Shown: positions 51,521-62,985 of the stretch, piece by piece
How positions within the stretch are numbered: the first letter of the stretch is position 1
Layout of the letters: the number at the start of each line of letters is the position of its first letter
Assembly (NCBI GenBank): GCA_051710585.1
Contig: JBPESP010000001.1
Location: 434,001 to 498,000, forward strand
DNA from: JBPESP01 sp051710585
GTDB lineage: Bacteria; Pseudomonadota; Gammaproteobacteria; Enterobacterales; Enterobacteriaceae
Reading direction: 5' to 3'
Length of the DNA: 64,000 nt
Translations under genes and position numbers: made by a program
Notes under the pieces: model-generated
The model's input: only the letters and a program-made list of their open reading frames with translations
Told to the model about the DNA's origin: nothing
Database searches by the model: none

Positions 51521-54515
51521 GCCTTATAGCTCATTGGTAGGCTTTGGCGAATAGCAGCTTTGCGTGTCAGAAAAATTATTTTTTACTAATTTTGACTTGC
51601 CACGTGATGGTTTTACTCTTTAGAAGTACCTAAGAAGTGTAGTTTTTTGTCTCCTGAATGAGGTAGAGCTCTGCTAGGAGCAAAGGTATCTTTTTCATGT
51701 CATTAACGATAAGCAAACCTAAGTTGTCATATTGATGCGCGGCTAGTAATTGGGATTGAAAATATAAAAAGCGCTATAATAAACAATGATGTTATTGATG
51801 TTATCGGGATGTGTAGTTAGGTTCTCTGGCACTTGTTCGATGGTGTGTAGACGAGGTGAGTGTAATTAGGGATAGTCAGGCTCAGCGAAAATGGTATAAA
51901 AAAAACTTTTTGTTCAGGGCGATTTTAGTATAATCAATATTATAACTATTTTTTAAATGTTATGTTATCAGTAACTAAGGTTAACCTTTTTACACTTTAA
52001 TATTGCTTTAGATAATTTAAGTATATGACATTATTAATGTCAACGCGGATCATTGCCAGGTCTGTTTTCGTCTCCTCGTAAGCCTTATGTAAATTTGCAT
52101 CATTACGCTACTGGCTCCATGAGAGATTAAGGTAGTTTTTTAAATGCGATGAATTTTGGCCGTGCGTTGTGCCTCAAAAATCCATATTGCTCCTGAGCAA
52201 TTCTGAAATTATTGATCTAGTTAAAATTGTCGATATCCATGAGAAGTTGGACCTTCTCATGGATACCTGATCGCTATTGGCAACGTGTAGTACGGTAATT
52301 TGAGCGCTGATGCTAATAGTTTTGATTATTTTGAGTTTGCTAATAAGCTACACCAGAACCTATACATCGTTATGGTAAATAAGTGTTGTGAGAAATTTAC
52401 GTGCGATGTTGCCCCTAGCTTGCCTAACATTAGCCACGTTAGCGTCGTTACCGCCAGCGCACAGCGAGAATAACGCGAAAAATAAATGCTAGGAACCCTT
52501 GACCTTAACGATATTTACGTATCTCCCACGAGTATATTTACTCGATGACTCTGCACGTTAGCCTTGTGTTCAGATTAACAGGGTGTAGAAAACTGTCTTA
52601 AAGTCCTTTTTTTTAGATCATCACACCAGGTAGACCTATGCAATGTAGTAATATAGTAATATTACTAGGAGGGGTATTCTTTTATCGAACATAGATCGGA
52701 CTGGCAGATATAATATTGTTGCAAATAGCGACAAAATATCTTGTTGGTATTACATTAAATATTTATCCTACATTATACTATAGCTAGGCTACTAGCGCAC
52801 CGATGCTTAGTGAATAAAAGAAAATAGGGCAAAATCAACTTCAGCCAGGAAATAAGCTCCGTGTTTCACCCTAAAATAATCTGTTATTTATAATCTTGTC
52901 ATAGCGGGCTTGACCTCCTGTACGGCAGGGGGTACCCTGTTCTAGGGTGCCACTCGTAACTATCGATAGTGGGAGGTTAAAGAAAAGACTGAATGCTAAG
53001 ACTTTATCTTTTTTGTCATACCCCCATACTGCTTTACTGAACGTATCTTGAACAAAAAAGAATTAAGAAATAATATTTATACTATGTTGTAATGTGTAAT
53101 ACTTACTATATTATCAATTTATATGTTTTTATAGCTAAAAACTCTTCCATTATCTGCTTTTGTTGATATTAATTAATATTAGGATGCTGAGTAGGGTAAA
53201 ATTAATGTAGGTGGTTAATTTTAGGCCTCTAGCCACGTCAGTATAGTTCTTTCCACTTTATTTATATTATGGTCGATATAGACAAAATAAATATCACGTA
53301 TTACCCATACTTTCAGCTGATGCAATATCAGTAGTACGGGGTCTTTAAATCAAGGTCCTTAAATCTGGTTGTATATAATATCAATACGATGTATTATGCC
53401 AAGATGTTAACAGCGATAAGTAATATTTACTTGCAGAAATTTGGTATGTTGAAAAGGTGGATGCTATGTTTCATAGCTTGTTAAAATCAAGAGGGTGTTA
53501 ACAGTAATATAACAAACACTCAAGAAATCAGCTAGTCATGCTTTATCACGTTTGTGACAAAACCTTTACTTAGTTAGTAGCGTGCAGATAGCAAATCTCC
53601 TTATTATTAGTCATGGTCGGTTAGGATAAATAAAATATCTTATTTCGCACAGAGTTGAAATTGGCTGTATGGGAAAGCGATTATGAATCGCTGTTATTTT
53701 TTATCAGGCGCTGTTCATGCCTCTTTTGAACCTATTTTACCCCCTAATGCCGCTGTTATTAGGTTTATAATTAGTACTCAGCAAATTATCTTCTTGGTTT
53801 AGTTTATATATCCGTACGCAAATATTTTTAAAGTCATGACAGATTAATATTTAATGCCTTTGGAGATTTATTTTTTATTTTATAGAGGTTAGTATGTTCG
53901 TTTACTAACATAAATATTGTCTCTTTTAATAGTTTATTATAAATATAATGATTTTACATAAAATTATTGTAAGATATATCGGTACGATTGGATAGAAAAA
54001 TATATTTTATCGCGGAACTACCCACAATGTTAGCACCTTCTTTTTAAGAGACTGAAGAAGTTAACTAAAGCAGTTTTATTTAATTAACGATGATATATGT
54101 CCGTTTTAATTTTCAGGGTAAAAAGGTTTGATAGTGCAGAGGCGTAAAATAAAATTCAGCATATCAGTAATATGGAATACTTTCTGGGATATATAGCTTG
54201 CGAACTCTGTAGTAATGTGGAAATTGTATTGTTTATTCGCTGAGATTGGTTGTGTGATAGGGGGATGTTTTAGATATCAATAATATGATTTATTAATGTT
54301 TTGAATAAGGATGACGAAGAGAGGGACTAAAGGCACTGGCAGATTATCCTATTACTTGTACTTGTATTTTTTTAAACCACTGACATGCACAAATATATCA
54401 CTAATACTTGATAATTATATATGGATAAGGTGGCATTTACTGATGGCATTATCATAATGAACGCCTGTTTATATTTGTATTAGATAGTAAATCTGTTCTA
54501 AATTAGAAAAAACTT
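51521..54515. other. Three kilobases without a supported gene
   Basis: AT-rich. A coding-like run about 52400-52480 reads MLPLACLTLATLASLPPAHS and resembles a signal peptide; no family can be named. In E. coli msrC, letA and letB lie upstream of proQ, but no remnant was recognised. A weak inverted repeat GGTACCCT...AGGGTGCC is at about 52931-52951. Confidence 0.45.
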
Positions 54516-55065
54516 ATGGAAATTTAAACTAAGTTAAATAGTTATAAAAGTGATTATATTTCTTGTGCAGGGATTCTTGCTCCATATTCATCAGCAGAGG
54601 GTGTAGTAAGGCCGCTTAAGATCGGTATCTTAAGTTCTTGTTAAACGGATTTTTTGGCAAAGAGAATATCAGTAAAACGTAATTGCGCGCTGTGTTGCAT
54701 ATTATATGTACTTTATACTTTACTAAGCGTATGTTATTTTTAAATTTTAAAGTTCAGTGCGAAGCGTGTCGAATATACACGTAAAAAAATTATAAGAAGC
54801 TAAAGTGTATTGCTGCCCAAAAAAATCGCATCTAAAATAAGAATGTCTCGCCCTTACTAAAGGGCTAGGGGTTGGCAATGCCGGTCGTTAAAAGCTGTAT
54901 CTATAATCGATATTTCTATGTTGCAAATTTGCTAATTTATTAAAACTAAGAGTAGGTAAAAAAAATCCAATGGACGCATCGTCGTAAAATTACCAAAGAA
55001 GGAGGGACGTTTACAGTTCTTCAGGGATGGCCTTGATAGTACGCATAGAATGTTCGTAGTTTTGA
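54516..55065 (+). pseudogene. proQ: proQ, RNA chaperone, decayed
   Basis: ProQ is the FinO-domain RNA chaperone that binds many small RNAs and mRNA 3' ends. From ATG 54516 the frame reads ME-I-stop-TKLNS, matching MENQPKLNS. Then YSSAEGVVRPLKIGIL (about 54586-54635) matches FSAEGEARPLKIGIF, and frames after a shift follow LAKRISVKRNCALCCILYVL (the helix LSKTQLRSALRLY region). At the 3' end NPMDASS and SSGMALIVRIEC (about 54968-55055) match the C-terminal Tudor-like domain. About 550 bp remain of 700. The middle basic linker is shortened. It lies directly upstream of prc, the enterobacterial order. It is non-functional. Confidence 0.85.
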
Positions 55066-55084
55066 TACGGAGGTTAACCAGGGA

Positions 55085-56955
55085 ATGAAGGTATTTGGCG
55101 GACTTGCCGTCATGACAAGTGTTCTATATGGTGTACAGAGCGATGGCATAAGACGATATTACTATTGGCACCAATCAAATCCTAGTATTGAAAGAAGAAT
55201 CACACCAGAAGATACTAAGCTAGCGGATCAGCGTGCGATTTACGCGTTCGCATTATCGCGAGTTCAATCTATATGAAGCTTTCGCTGGTAAAATTTTTGA
55301 CCGCTGCCTCAACATGTTTGACTATAACCATAATGTATTGCTGGCTTTAGATATTGCGCAGTTTGCTACCTAAAACCTAAGCTTGCCAATCAGCTGAAGA
55401 GTGGGAAGCTGGACATCCCTTATGCGATGTATAATCTAGCAGAAAAAACGGCGCTTCGAGTGCTATCAGCATGCTCTATTGCAGTTAAGAAAAACAATAG
55501 ACTTCAACGGAAACGATTCCATAAAAATTGACCGCAGAAAAGCTCTTTGACCAAAAAACACGACCGAGCTGAACGCGCTTTAGGATGCCAAGGTGAAATA
55601 TGATGTGCTAAATCTTAAACTCATCGGTAAAAATGAGAAAGAGATCTATGATATTTCACTATTCAGCGGCTAGCGCAAAGTAACAGTGAAGACGTATTCC
55701 AATTGATCATGAACGCTTTCGCCCATGAGATTGATCCGCACACCAATTACATTTCCTGTGCAATACTGAACAGTTCAACATTAAAATGAGCTTGTTGTTT
55801 GAAACTATTGGGGCGGTATTACAGATAAATGATGATTACACTGTAATAAACTCACTGGTACCAGGCGGCCAAGCAGCGAAAAGAAAAGCTATTACTGTAG
55901 GCGATTGGGTGGTGAGTGTTGGAGAGATCGGTAAACTGATGGTATATGTTATCGCTTGGCGGCTTAATGATGTCGTGTCGCTGATAAAAGGGCTGAAAGG
56001 TAGTAATGTTTGGTTAGAAATATTGCCTATCGGCGAAAGCACTAAAACCCGCATAGTCACTGTTACCCGCGATCGTATCCGGCTCGAGGATCGAGAAACA
56101 AAGATATCGGTCAAAAGATCGGTAAAGAAAAAGTAGGTATTATAAATATCCCTGGGTTTTACGTAGGCCTAAGCAATGATGTTCAAGTACAGCTGTAGAA
56201 GTTAGAGAAAAAAGAATGTGCAGAGTATAATTATCGATTTTCGCACTAACGGCAGTGGCGTGTTTATAGAAGCTGTTTTATTATCAAAATTATTTATTCC
56301 TAGTGGACCGAGTATACAGGTGCTGGATAACAACAGTAAAATTCGTGAGGATAGTGATAGTAACGGTATTGTCTATCATAAAGGCCCGCGGGTAGTATTA
56401 GTTGATTGGTTCAGTGCTTTTGCGTCGGAGATTTTCGCTGTGGTGATGCAGGATTATGGTCGAGCGTTAGTGGTCGGTGAAGTGACCTTCGGTAAAGGTA
56501 CCGTTCAGCAATATTGCTCTCTAAACCGTTTTTACGATAAGATATTGCGCCAAGAATGGCCTAGGCGGGGGTTTATTCAATACACAATTCAGAAATTTTA
56601 CCGCATAAATGGCGAAAGTACGCAGCATAAAGGCGTTGTACCAGATATTCGTATTCTTACAAGCACTGAAACCTGCGGAAAATTTAAAGATAATGCACTT
56701 CCTTAGGACAGAATTAAAGTGGCTACCTATACCAAAGTTAATGATCTGAAGCCCTTTTCGCCAGAATTATTTAAAGCGCATCGGGCGCGTATTGTTAAAG
56801 ATCCTGAATTTCAGTATATACAGCAGGATATCGCGTGATTCTACGCCCTGAAAGATAAGCGTAATCGGATATTCCCTTAATTTTGCCCGGCGGGAAAAGG
56901 AGAAGTGTAAGAATATTGCGCTATATTTCGTTCATGCTAAAACTAGATATCTTTA
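55085..56955 (+). pseudogene. prc: prc, periplasmic tail-specific protease, inactivated
   Basis: Prc is a PDZ-containing Ser/Lys-dyad protease that processes FtsI and degrades MepS and tagged proteins (682 aa in E. coli). Nearly the whole gene is present. VRFTRSHYREFNLYEAFAGK opens the substrate-binding part. The PDZ domain (55786-56136) reads IGAVLQINDDYTVINS. NGSGV (about 56252) and the active-site block (56218-56706) follow. The tail DPEFQYIQQDIA runs to SLNFARREKE (about 56900). There are frameshifts at about 55240, 55560, 55785 and 56135, and stops after NALP and after QQDIA. At the catalytic position the sequence reads FSAFASEIF where E. coli has FSASASEIF, so Ser430 is Phe; the Lys in TFGKG remains. 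Confidence 0.93.
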
Positions 56956-57168
56956 GCTAACCTATTGTTACTCATAAGGAATAGCAGATTTCCTAGGGTG
57001 TGTCGATACCGGTTCTTTTTAGTTTGTGTCGAATAAGAAGTCAAAAGTTTAATAAATGCAAGGTTATGTTTTTTGGTGAATTATCGGCCTGTAATCTTTA
57101 AAATTGCTGGCGAGTTACTAGAGTAACCTTATGTACTAAGCATAATAACTTGAGGCACTAGATATTTT

Positions 57169-58050
57169 ATGATGCGTATTGTTTTTTTTCTGCTTACTGA
57201 CTTGGCGGTGATGGTGGTGTTCGGTATTGTACTGAGCCTCAGTGGAATACAGTCCTCAAGTATAGTCGGATTAATGATTATGGTTGGCCTATTCGGTTTC
57301 GGTGGCGCTTTCGTTTCACTGTTAATGTCAAAATCTATGGCGTTACACTCAGTCGGCGGCGAAATAATTAAGCAATCGCGCAATGAAACCGAACGCTGGC
57401 TACTCAATACTGTACGCCATTTGGCACAGCAGGCAAAAATCATCATGCCGCAGGTGGCGTTGTACCATGCGCCCGATATCAACGCTTTTGCTACTGGCGC
57501 TCGGCGCGATTTTTCGCTGGTAGCTGTCAGTACTGGCTTATTACAGAACATGAACCGCGACGAAGCTGAAGCGGTGATTGGGCATGAAATTAGTCATATC
57601 GCTAATGGCGATATGGTGACTATGACTCTTATCCAGGGCATAGTGAATACTTTTGTCATTTTCATCTCGCGAATCTTGGCGCAGCTAGCAGCGGGTTTCA
57701 TGTCATCAAGTCATGACGAAGAGGAAAGAGACAACGGCAACCCAATAGTATATTTTGCTGTTTCCATGGTATTGGAGTTGTTTTTTGGGATATTGGCGAG
57801 TATCATCACACTATGGTTTTCGCGCCATCGTGAATTCTACGCTGACGCTGGTTCAGCTAAATTGGTGGGATGCGAAAAAATGATTGCGGCTTTACAGCGG
57901 TTAAAAACCAGTTATGAACCCCAAGAAGCTAGCAGCATTATGGCCTTATGCATTAACGGTCGCAACAAAACTTTTAGTGAGTTATTTATGTCTCACCCAC
58001 CGTTGGATAAACGCATCGAAGTTTTACGTTCTGGCGCTTATCTGCAATAA
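57169..58050 (+). CDS. htpX: Inner-membrane zinc metalloprotease HtpX
   Basis: HtpX is an M48-family, heat-inducible protease that, with FtsH, clears misfolded membrane proteins. It has 293 aa, the same as E. coli. N-terminal TM segments cover residues about 4-27 and 32-54. The zinc site HEISH is at 139-143 in IGHEISHIANGD. Two further TM segments flank 155-180 and 195-215. The third ligand region reads SRHREFYADAGSAKLVG, and HPPLDKRIEVLR closes the domain. The start MMRIVFFLLT matches E. coli MMRIALFLLT. It directly follows the dead prc gene, and in E. coli HtpX is under CpxR and sigma-32; no such site is clear here. A weak hairpin CCCTATTC/GAATAGGG (58229-58258) may end the transcript. Confidence 0.98.
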   Translation: MMRIVFFLLTDLAVMVVFGIVLSLSGIQSSSIVGLMIMVGLFGFGGAFVSLLMSKSMALHSVGGEIIKQSRNETERWLLNTVRHLAQQAKIIMPQVALYHAPDINAFATGARRDFSLVAVSTGLLQNMNRDEAEAVIGHEISHIANGDMVTMTLIQGIVNTFVIFISRILAQLAAGFMSSSHDEEERDNGNPIVYFAVSMVLELFFGILASIITLWFSRHREFYADAGSAKLVGCEKMIAALQRLKTSYEPQEASSIMALCINGRNKTFSELFMSHPPLDKRIEVLRSGAYLQ

Positions 58051-59905
58051 GGCGGCATAAGAGACGCTGAAGTTGCTAGTAACAAATTCGATGATACCGA
58101 GCTTACATTGCTCTTTAATGCCTAGATTTCAAGGGATAAGTACGTCACTTTCATACGTCAAATTCTCTTTATTTGCTTTTTGTGGTATTCTTATTTGAGA
58201 AGAAAGCGCTATGGTTTTTTTATATTTCCCCTATTCTTTCTGCTCTGCCGGAATAGGGCAGCACTTTTCGTAACGGGTATATTATCATGCGCCAGATGAT
58301 TTTACTGTTTTTCGGTATAACAAGATAGGCTAGTAAAAAAGAGATTTTGGGGGGGGTAAATAAGTACATATTATACTCTCTCTATAGAGAGGCCCTGCGT
58401 GTATCTGATCGATAAGGGTATCCCGATCAGGGCCTTAGCATAACCATCAAGGCCGGTAATGATTTTTTTATAGCCAGGAGAGTTTACAGATAAAATAGCA
58501 TTAAGATGCTCGTCAGCATTTTAATACTGAAAGAAAGGGGATCTGCAGTAAGTCATTTACCGCTAGAGTTGGGCTTGAACCTGTTTAGTGAAGCCGCTTA
58601 ACCTAATACGGATAGCAGTAGATCAAAAGTTAGGATAATTGATTAGTGCGTTACAAACTTTGAAGCATGGCTGATTTTTGCGGGTTATAATCAAAAAGAA
58701 ATGGTATTCTAACCATTAGAGAAAATAGGCTGATGGAGACATTGATTGCAAACACCACTATTTTAACTCTAGCCATACAATAAAATATAGAGTATAGGCT
58801 TGCTTGGTGCCGCCGCTATTAGCGTATTGATAGTCATATCACAACAAAGAACATCCTATGGATAGATGATTTGGATTAGTGCGCTTATTGATGCTCATTA
58901 CCCTGCGGTAATGTAATCATGAATTATCCGACAATGCACAGAGTAACGATGTAACATTGAATACCGCTAGATCACATTTATAGACACAATAGGTAGCTAT
59001 AAATATCACTGAAGCTGAGGAAAAATAGCAGGAAAACGATTATTGGCAGTTAATAATAACTATTAAGCACTTAGATCGATGTTATCGTAATCCTTTCTAT
59101 AGTATTTCTATCAGAAAAGTGCTGCTAGCGTGGTGAGAAACCTCTGAGGTAGTAGAGGTGATGTCTTGCTAGATGGGCTACTACGATTAGCCGTTTTTAA
59201 CTCTCTTCATTCATTGAACTAGATGATCATGACCTGTTTCAGGATCCTCCATTTCATTAAAGAAAAAAGATGATAAAGGCTTTAGTCAAAAAGCAGGAAC
59301 TTCTTTTCAAATCTGCCCGCTTAACAGATATTATAAAATAAATTCTGGATATTATTGATAATATTGCGTCTATGGAGTTGTAAAAAAATATCCGCAAACT
59401 AAAAAATATAAATTTTAACACTTATCCTGCGGTGCGCAATGAGATCACGTAGAAATTGATAAACCTATCGTCTTTATTGACATAAAGTTTTAATCGTAAT
59501 CATTCCGTATTAATTATTAATAATAGACTATTTTAGGTAATGAATATAATTGGTTAACTATGCGTATATGTTTTTAATTAAAATTATTTTATTAAAATTA
59601 ATTAAAGTTCTGTTATTTTCTGTTTAAGTTTTAGCGGAGAAAGTTCCTGAATTAAGCATTTTAGTAATAAGATTTTAAAAGAGGTATAATAGTTAAGTTC
59701 CTTGTAATTCTGTTGCACTGTCTAGCTCTTTAGCTACCAGGGATAAATAGGTTTTATGATTAAATAGGGGGATTTATTTAGCGGTATTTGTCTGATTCTA
59801 AATAAATTCTTATAGTATTTATTGCTAGGTAAATTTTATCAGTAAGTTACTAAGTACGCTATGAAGTGAAAATAGCTACTAGTTCAATAAGTGGCAGGTT
59901 AATTC
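58051..59905. other. Gene-free stretch where kdgR-mgrB would be expected
   Basis: In E. coli yebQ, kdgR, yobH and mgrB lie between htpX and yebO. I could not recognise any of them here. There is an eight-G run at 58349-58356 and a coding-like frame about 59285-59380 (LVKKQELLFKSARLTDII), unassigned. Confidence 0.5.
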
Positions 59906-60116
59906 ATGAAGAAGTTAGAAGATGGCAGCTTGAATATTGCTGTCGCTGGGGTATTTGTCGCGGTATTCTTTATCATTGTGTTAGAGTATATTTTTCCTCA
60001 ACTGCGGCAGTGTTAAAGCTAACGAAAATATAGTTTTGCTTAGGATCTTCTGAAGGAAGAGAAACAGCAAACTGCCCTGTTATCGAAGTTAACCCAAAGA
60101 AAAATCTAAACTTGAT
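59906..60116 (+). pseudogene. yebO: yebO, small membrane protein, frameshifted
   Basis: YebO is a small protein of unknown function with one N-terminal transmembrane segment and a charged coiled-coil tail (95 aa in E. coli). From ATG 59906 the frame reads MKKLEDGSLNIAVAGVF and continues hydrophobic to PQLRQC then a stop at 60014. Moving one frame gives SVKANENIVLLR, and another shift gives DLLKEEKQQTALLSKLTQR (about 60049-60105), which matches LLDQQKRQNALLRRL of E. coli. The N-terminus matches VMNIASLVV. Position between htpX and yobF is as in E. coli. A truncated 36-aa single-TM peptide could still be made. Confidence 0.7.
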
Positions 60117-62231
60117 CGTGCTTTTACCCCTAGCGAGCCCGTTATGTTTAGATATTTTATTGCTGAAGATTGATACCTCAATGGGCGTTAAATGAACCCT
60201 GTCAATATAGGGACTTGTGACATCCTTTGTATTGTCTATCCCTAACGGGAGAGTACAAACCATGAATAGTCCTAATTACTAATATGCTTCCACTAAACTG
60301 TACCAACACCAATAGGTTTTACTAATCCAGAGATTTCCTTTTGCCCTTATGGAAATTAAAACTTTAGCACGAAGAAGCTAAGATATAGATCTTGCCTTGC
60401 GCGATGAAAGTTATGACACTTGAATTTTTCAATGGTAGTTAGAGCATGGTTTCTTTTTGTAGAAGCGGTAGAGATATTTTTTATTAATTAAAAAAAATTG
60501 GTAAAAGTATATCGCCGCTGTGATCTTCAAAATCGCGTCGCAAAAAACAACTTATGGTAATCCTCGCTGAATTAAGTTCCATCGATTAGGTTTTATATTC
60601 CATCATCGTTATAATCGCGCCTCTTCACATAGATTATTATTGGGTTTTCCTGCATACGGGGTTGTTGTATTTCTTTGGGTACTTATATGTATTATGGCGA
60701 GACTGTGTCAAACCATACCGATGAATATAAATGGTAAAATATTCTAAACTTCCTGAAATTCATCCTCCATTGCACGCTTACTTGCTATTGGCGCATGTAG
60801 TCGCTGTAGGAATACAATTAAATATTATCAGTATAAATGGGTTATTTCTAATATCTTATTGGGTTCTCTTTTTTTTTGCAGATTAAGTAATTACATGCTA
60901 CGGATGGGGGTGGCTCACCAGGTAGGACTTTTTTTAATGTCGCAGCATTATTTATCAGCGCTATTATAGTACCAAAATAGTTCATACCGTAAAGGTATAT
61001 AAAGTCCAATTAAGGTAGTGGTTTTTTACTAGAAACTACAGAAGCTGCGGGTTATCCGATTAATTTTATTTCGAACTGGTGAATAATAAACCCCCTTGTA
61101 TGAGACGCTGCTGAAATTGCAGCGCTCAGCGCGTAACCATTTTAGACAATAAAAATTTTATTGTGTTAAAAATGGACAGAAATACGCTTTTAAACTATTT
61201 ATCTCATCGCAGTGTCTGCGGTTGTAGGAGAAGGTCAATGATAGGCAAATCAGATGACGTAAAACACGTTGGGATTTGAGCTGCAAGACCTGCGATAAGT
61301 AGTGGTACTGAGCAGTACATGTGCATATACGCAATATTGATGATATCTCTAGTAAAGAGATAATGGAATATTCCTGGTATAAGGAAGTGGGGCATTATAA
61401 ACAGAGACAGCTAAGTCGATGCTCATGTGCCAATAGTAAACACGGCTGTGTTAACTTTGATAATACATATTTTATAAATATATTGGATATTGATAATGTC
61501 CGTCAATATCAAGAATGTATAATTAGACATAGCAGTATGCTAAATACCTACAATTTGCTATGCAGTCACTTTCCTTTGCAAATTGTTATATTGCTTTAAT
61601 ATTCATCGTATATAGCGCGTGATTATTAAATCAGTGTAAGCATATCTGACAATAAATAAATATTATGTTTCTTTTTTTGCTTAAGTGAATTAACGTCTCT
61701 TAGATTATTTTAAAATCTATTAATTGGAATATTAGTATTGTATTTAAATACAATGGTACACAAGATTAGCGATTCTTTATAAAGAAAGTTTAGCACTAGA
61801 CTAGGGTGACAGGTGGTATTGATAAGCGAGTGTTATCTTGTCTGAAAAGTAAAGAAGATAGATAGATTTAAATAGCAGGTTTTAAAGTTTTAGAAAAATC
61901 TCTCTATTTTAGAGAGAAAGGCTATAATCCTAAGAGTAAAAATTGTGAATTGAGCCTCTTAATTTCTTATATTGATGAATAAATAATTACTTTTGAGTAA
62001 TGTATTAGACATCAAAAGGGAGTGTACGTTAATGTTATCTTTATCAGGTAACGCGGTAGCCAACGGTACTATAACTCGGTATAAAAAATCTCTAATACCT
62101 TATTGATGCTATGTAAGGTGCTTAAGTGTATTGATTATGTGCAAGATATCCTGACTTGATTAAAAATGGCTTGCCATTATTTACAGAATATGTGATAACG
62201 CAATTGGGTAAAACGAGGTATAGTTCTGTAT
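60117..62231. other. Intergenic decay before yobF
   Basis: No assigned gene. A 51-codon hydrophobic frame about 60732-60887 (MVKYSKLPEIHPPLHAYLLL...) and an open frame at 61321-61599 are not recognised. The composition becomes very AT-rich from 61600 to 62000. A promoter for yobF-cspC should lie near 62100-62215, but I see no confident boxes. Confidence 0.45.
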
Positions 62232-62366
62232 ATGAGTAGCATTTTCAGTAAAGAAGTTTTGCGTATGGGTAATTTTGTTGCGTACTACTTCTCTCCTGAT
62301 CCTTATCTTAGTGCCTCAAGCAGTAACGAATCCAGTTTGTCTCTGTATCGTCAGAAAGCGATTTAA
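62232..62366 (+). CDS. yobF: Small protein YobF
   Basis: YobF is a short, stress-induced protein encoded just ahead of cspC in enterobacteria; its function is unknown, and in E. coli translation of yobF is linked to cspC expression. The 44-codon frame reads MSSIFSKEVLRMGNF and ends SLYRQKAI. E. coli YobF starts MCGIFSKEVL and has 47 aa. The IFSKEVL core and the Y-(I/L)-(G/S)-A-S centre are conserved, while Cys2-Gly3 are Ser-Ser here. An upstream GAGG is 13 nt from the ATG, a rather long spacing. The gene ends 23 bp before cspC, so the two are almost certainly co-transcribed. Confidence 0.8.
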   Translation: MSSIFSKEVLRMGNFVAYYFSPDPYLSASSSNESSLSLYRQKAI

Positions 62367-62389
62367 ACACTCCAAAGGAAATATGCAAG

Positions 62390-62599
62390 ATGGCAAAGAT
62401 TAAAGGTCAAGTGAAGTGGTTCAATGAATCTAAAGGCTTCGGTTTCATCACTCCAGCCGATGGCAGTAAAGACGTGTTTGTTCACTTTTCCGCTATTCAG
62501 GGTAACGGGTTTAAAACTCTAGCTGAAGGTCAGAATGTTGAATTTGAAATTCAAGATGGCCAGAAAGGCCCTTCAGCAGTTAACGTAACTACTCTGTAA
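62390..62599 (+). CDS. cspC: Cold-shock-domain RNA-binding protein CspC
   Basis: CspC is a constitutive, non-cold-inducible member of the CspA family; it binds single-stranded RNA, melts hairpins and stabilises stress mRNAs such as rpoS. It has 69 aa, the family length. The RNP1 motif KGFGFI and RNP2 motif VFVHF are intact. The sequence differs from E. coli CspC only at the end (GPSAVNVTTL against GPAAVNVTAI) and is less like CspE. It is the most conserved gene in the window. An AAAGGA site precedes the start, and a hairpin terminator follows. Confidence 0.98.
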   Translation: MAKIKGQVKWFNESKGFGFITPADGSKDVFVHFSAIQGNGFKTLAEGQNVEFEIQDGQKGPSAVNVTTL

Positions 62600-62648
62600 T
62601 CCCGGTTTTTGTAGTAACAGTCGGTTATTTGACTGACGGATAACATCT

Positions 62649-62690
62649 AATTCCCCCTGCTAAAACGAAGCTAACAGGGGGAATTACTTT
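62649..62690 (+). terminator. Terminator of yobF-cspC
   Basis: AATTCCCCCTG (62649-62659) pairs with CAGGGGGAATT (62675-62685) around a 15-base loop, followed by ACTTTT, 50 bp after the cspC stop. The U-tract is short. Confidence 0.7.
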
Positions 62691-62796
62691 TGGATAATAT
62701 TTTCTCTGGTTTATCCCGGCATTTTTTCTTTCGGCTGGTATGTCTCTCTTATTCTGCAATCAAATATTCCCCTACACACCTGCTTAAACCGCAATA

Positions 62797-62940
62797 TTAT
62801 CCGGCAAAACTATATTGCTCACTTCTTGCTATTTCGGCGAAATAGTATAGAGCATCACGGCTATTGTAGGGGTGGCTAGTCAATCCCTCGTGCAATAAAA
62901 TGCGTAATGACTCTAAATCCAGATAGTACGAACGCGGCAT
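62797..62940 (-). pseudogene. Small coding-like fragment, unassigned
   Basis: A minus-strand frame from ATG 62940 reads MPRSYYLDLESLRILLHEGL and ends ARSEQYSFAG, 47 aa, with a balanced amphipathic composition unlike the surrounding AT-rich DNA. In another frame just upstream (about 62985-62942) a coding-like VKEQQKRYPPQLS suggests that an originally longer gene has been frameshifted. It is convergent with cspC. I do not recognise the family; it could still be an intact short gene. Confidence 0.35.
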
Positions 62941-62985
62941 GATAACTGCGGTGGGTAACGCTTTTGTTGTTCCTTGACTTTATTG

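Noticed and set aside
56218..56706. 162-codon open frame as a free-standing S41 peptidase
   Set aside because: It is an internal piece of prc with the catalytic Ser replaced by Phe and no signal peptide.
58051..59905. Expected kdgR and mgrB remnants
   Set aside because: No HTH or MgrB-like peptide could be aligned; position alone is not enough.
61321..61599. 92-codon open frame
   Set aside because: Its composition matches the surrounding AT-rich DNA, with no domain, no ribosome site and no positional counterpart; probably chance.
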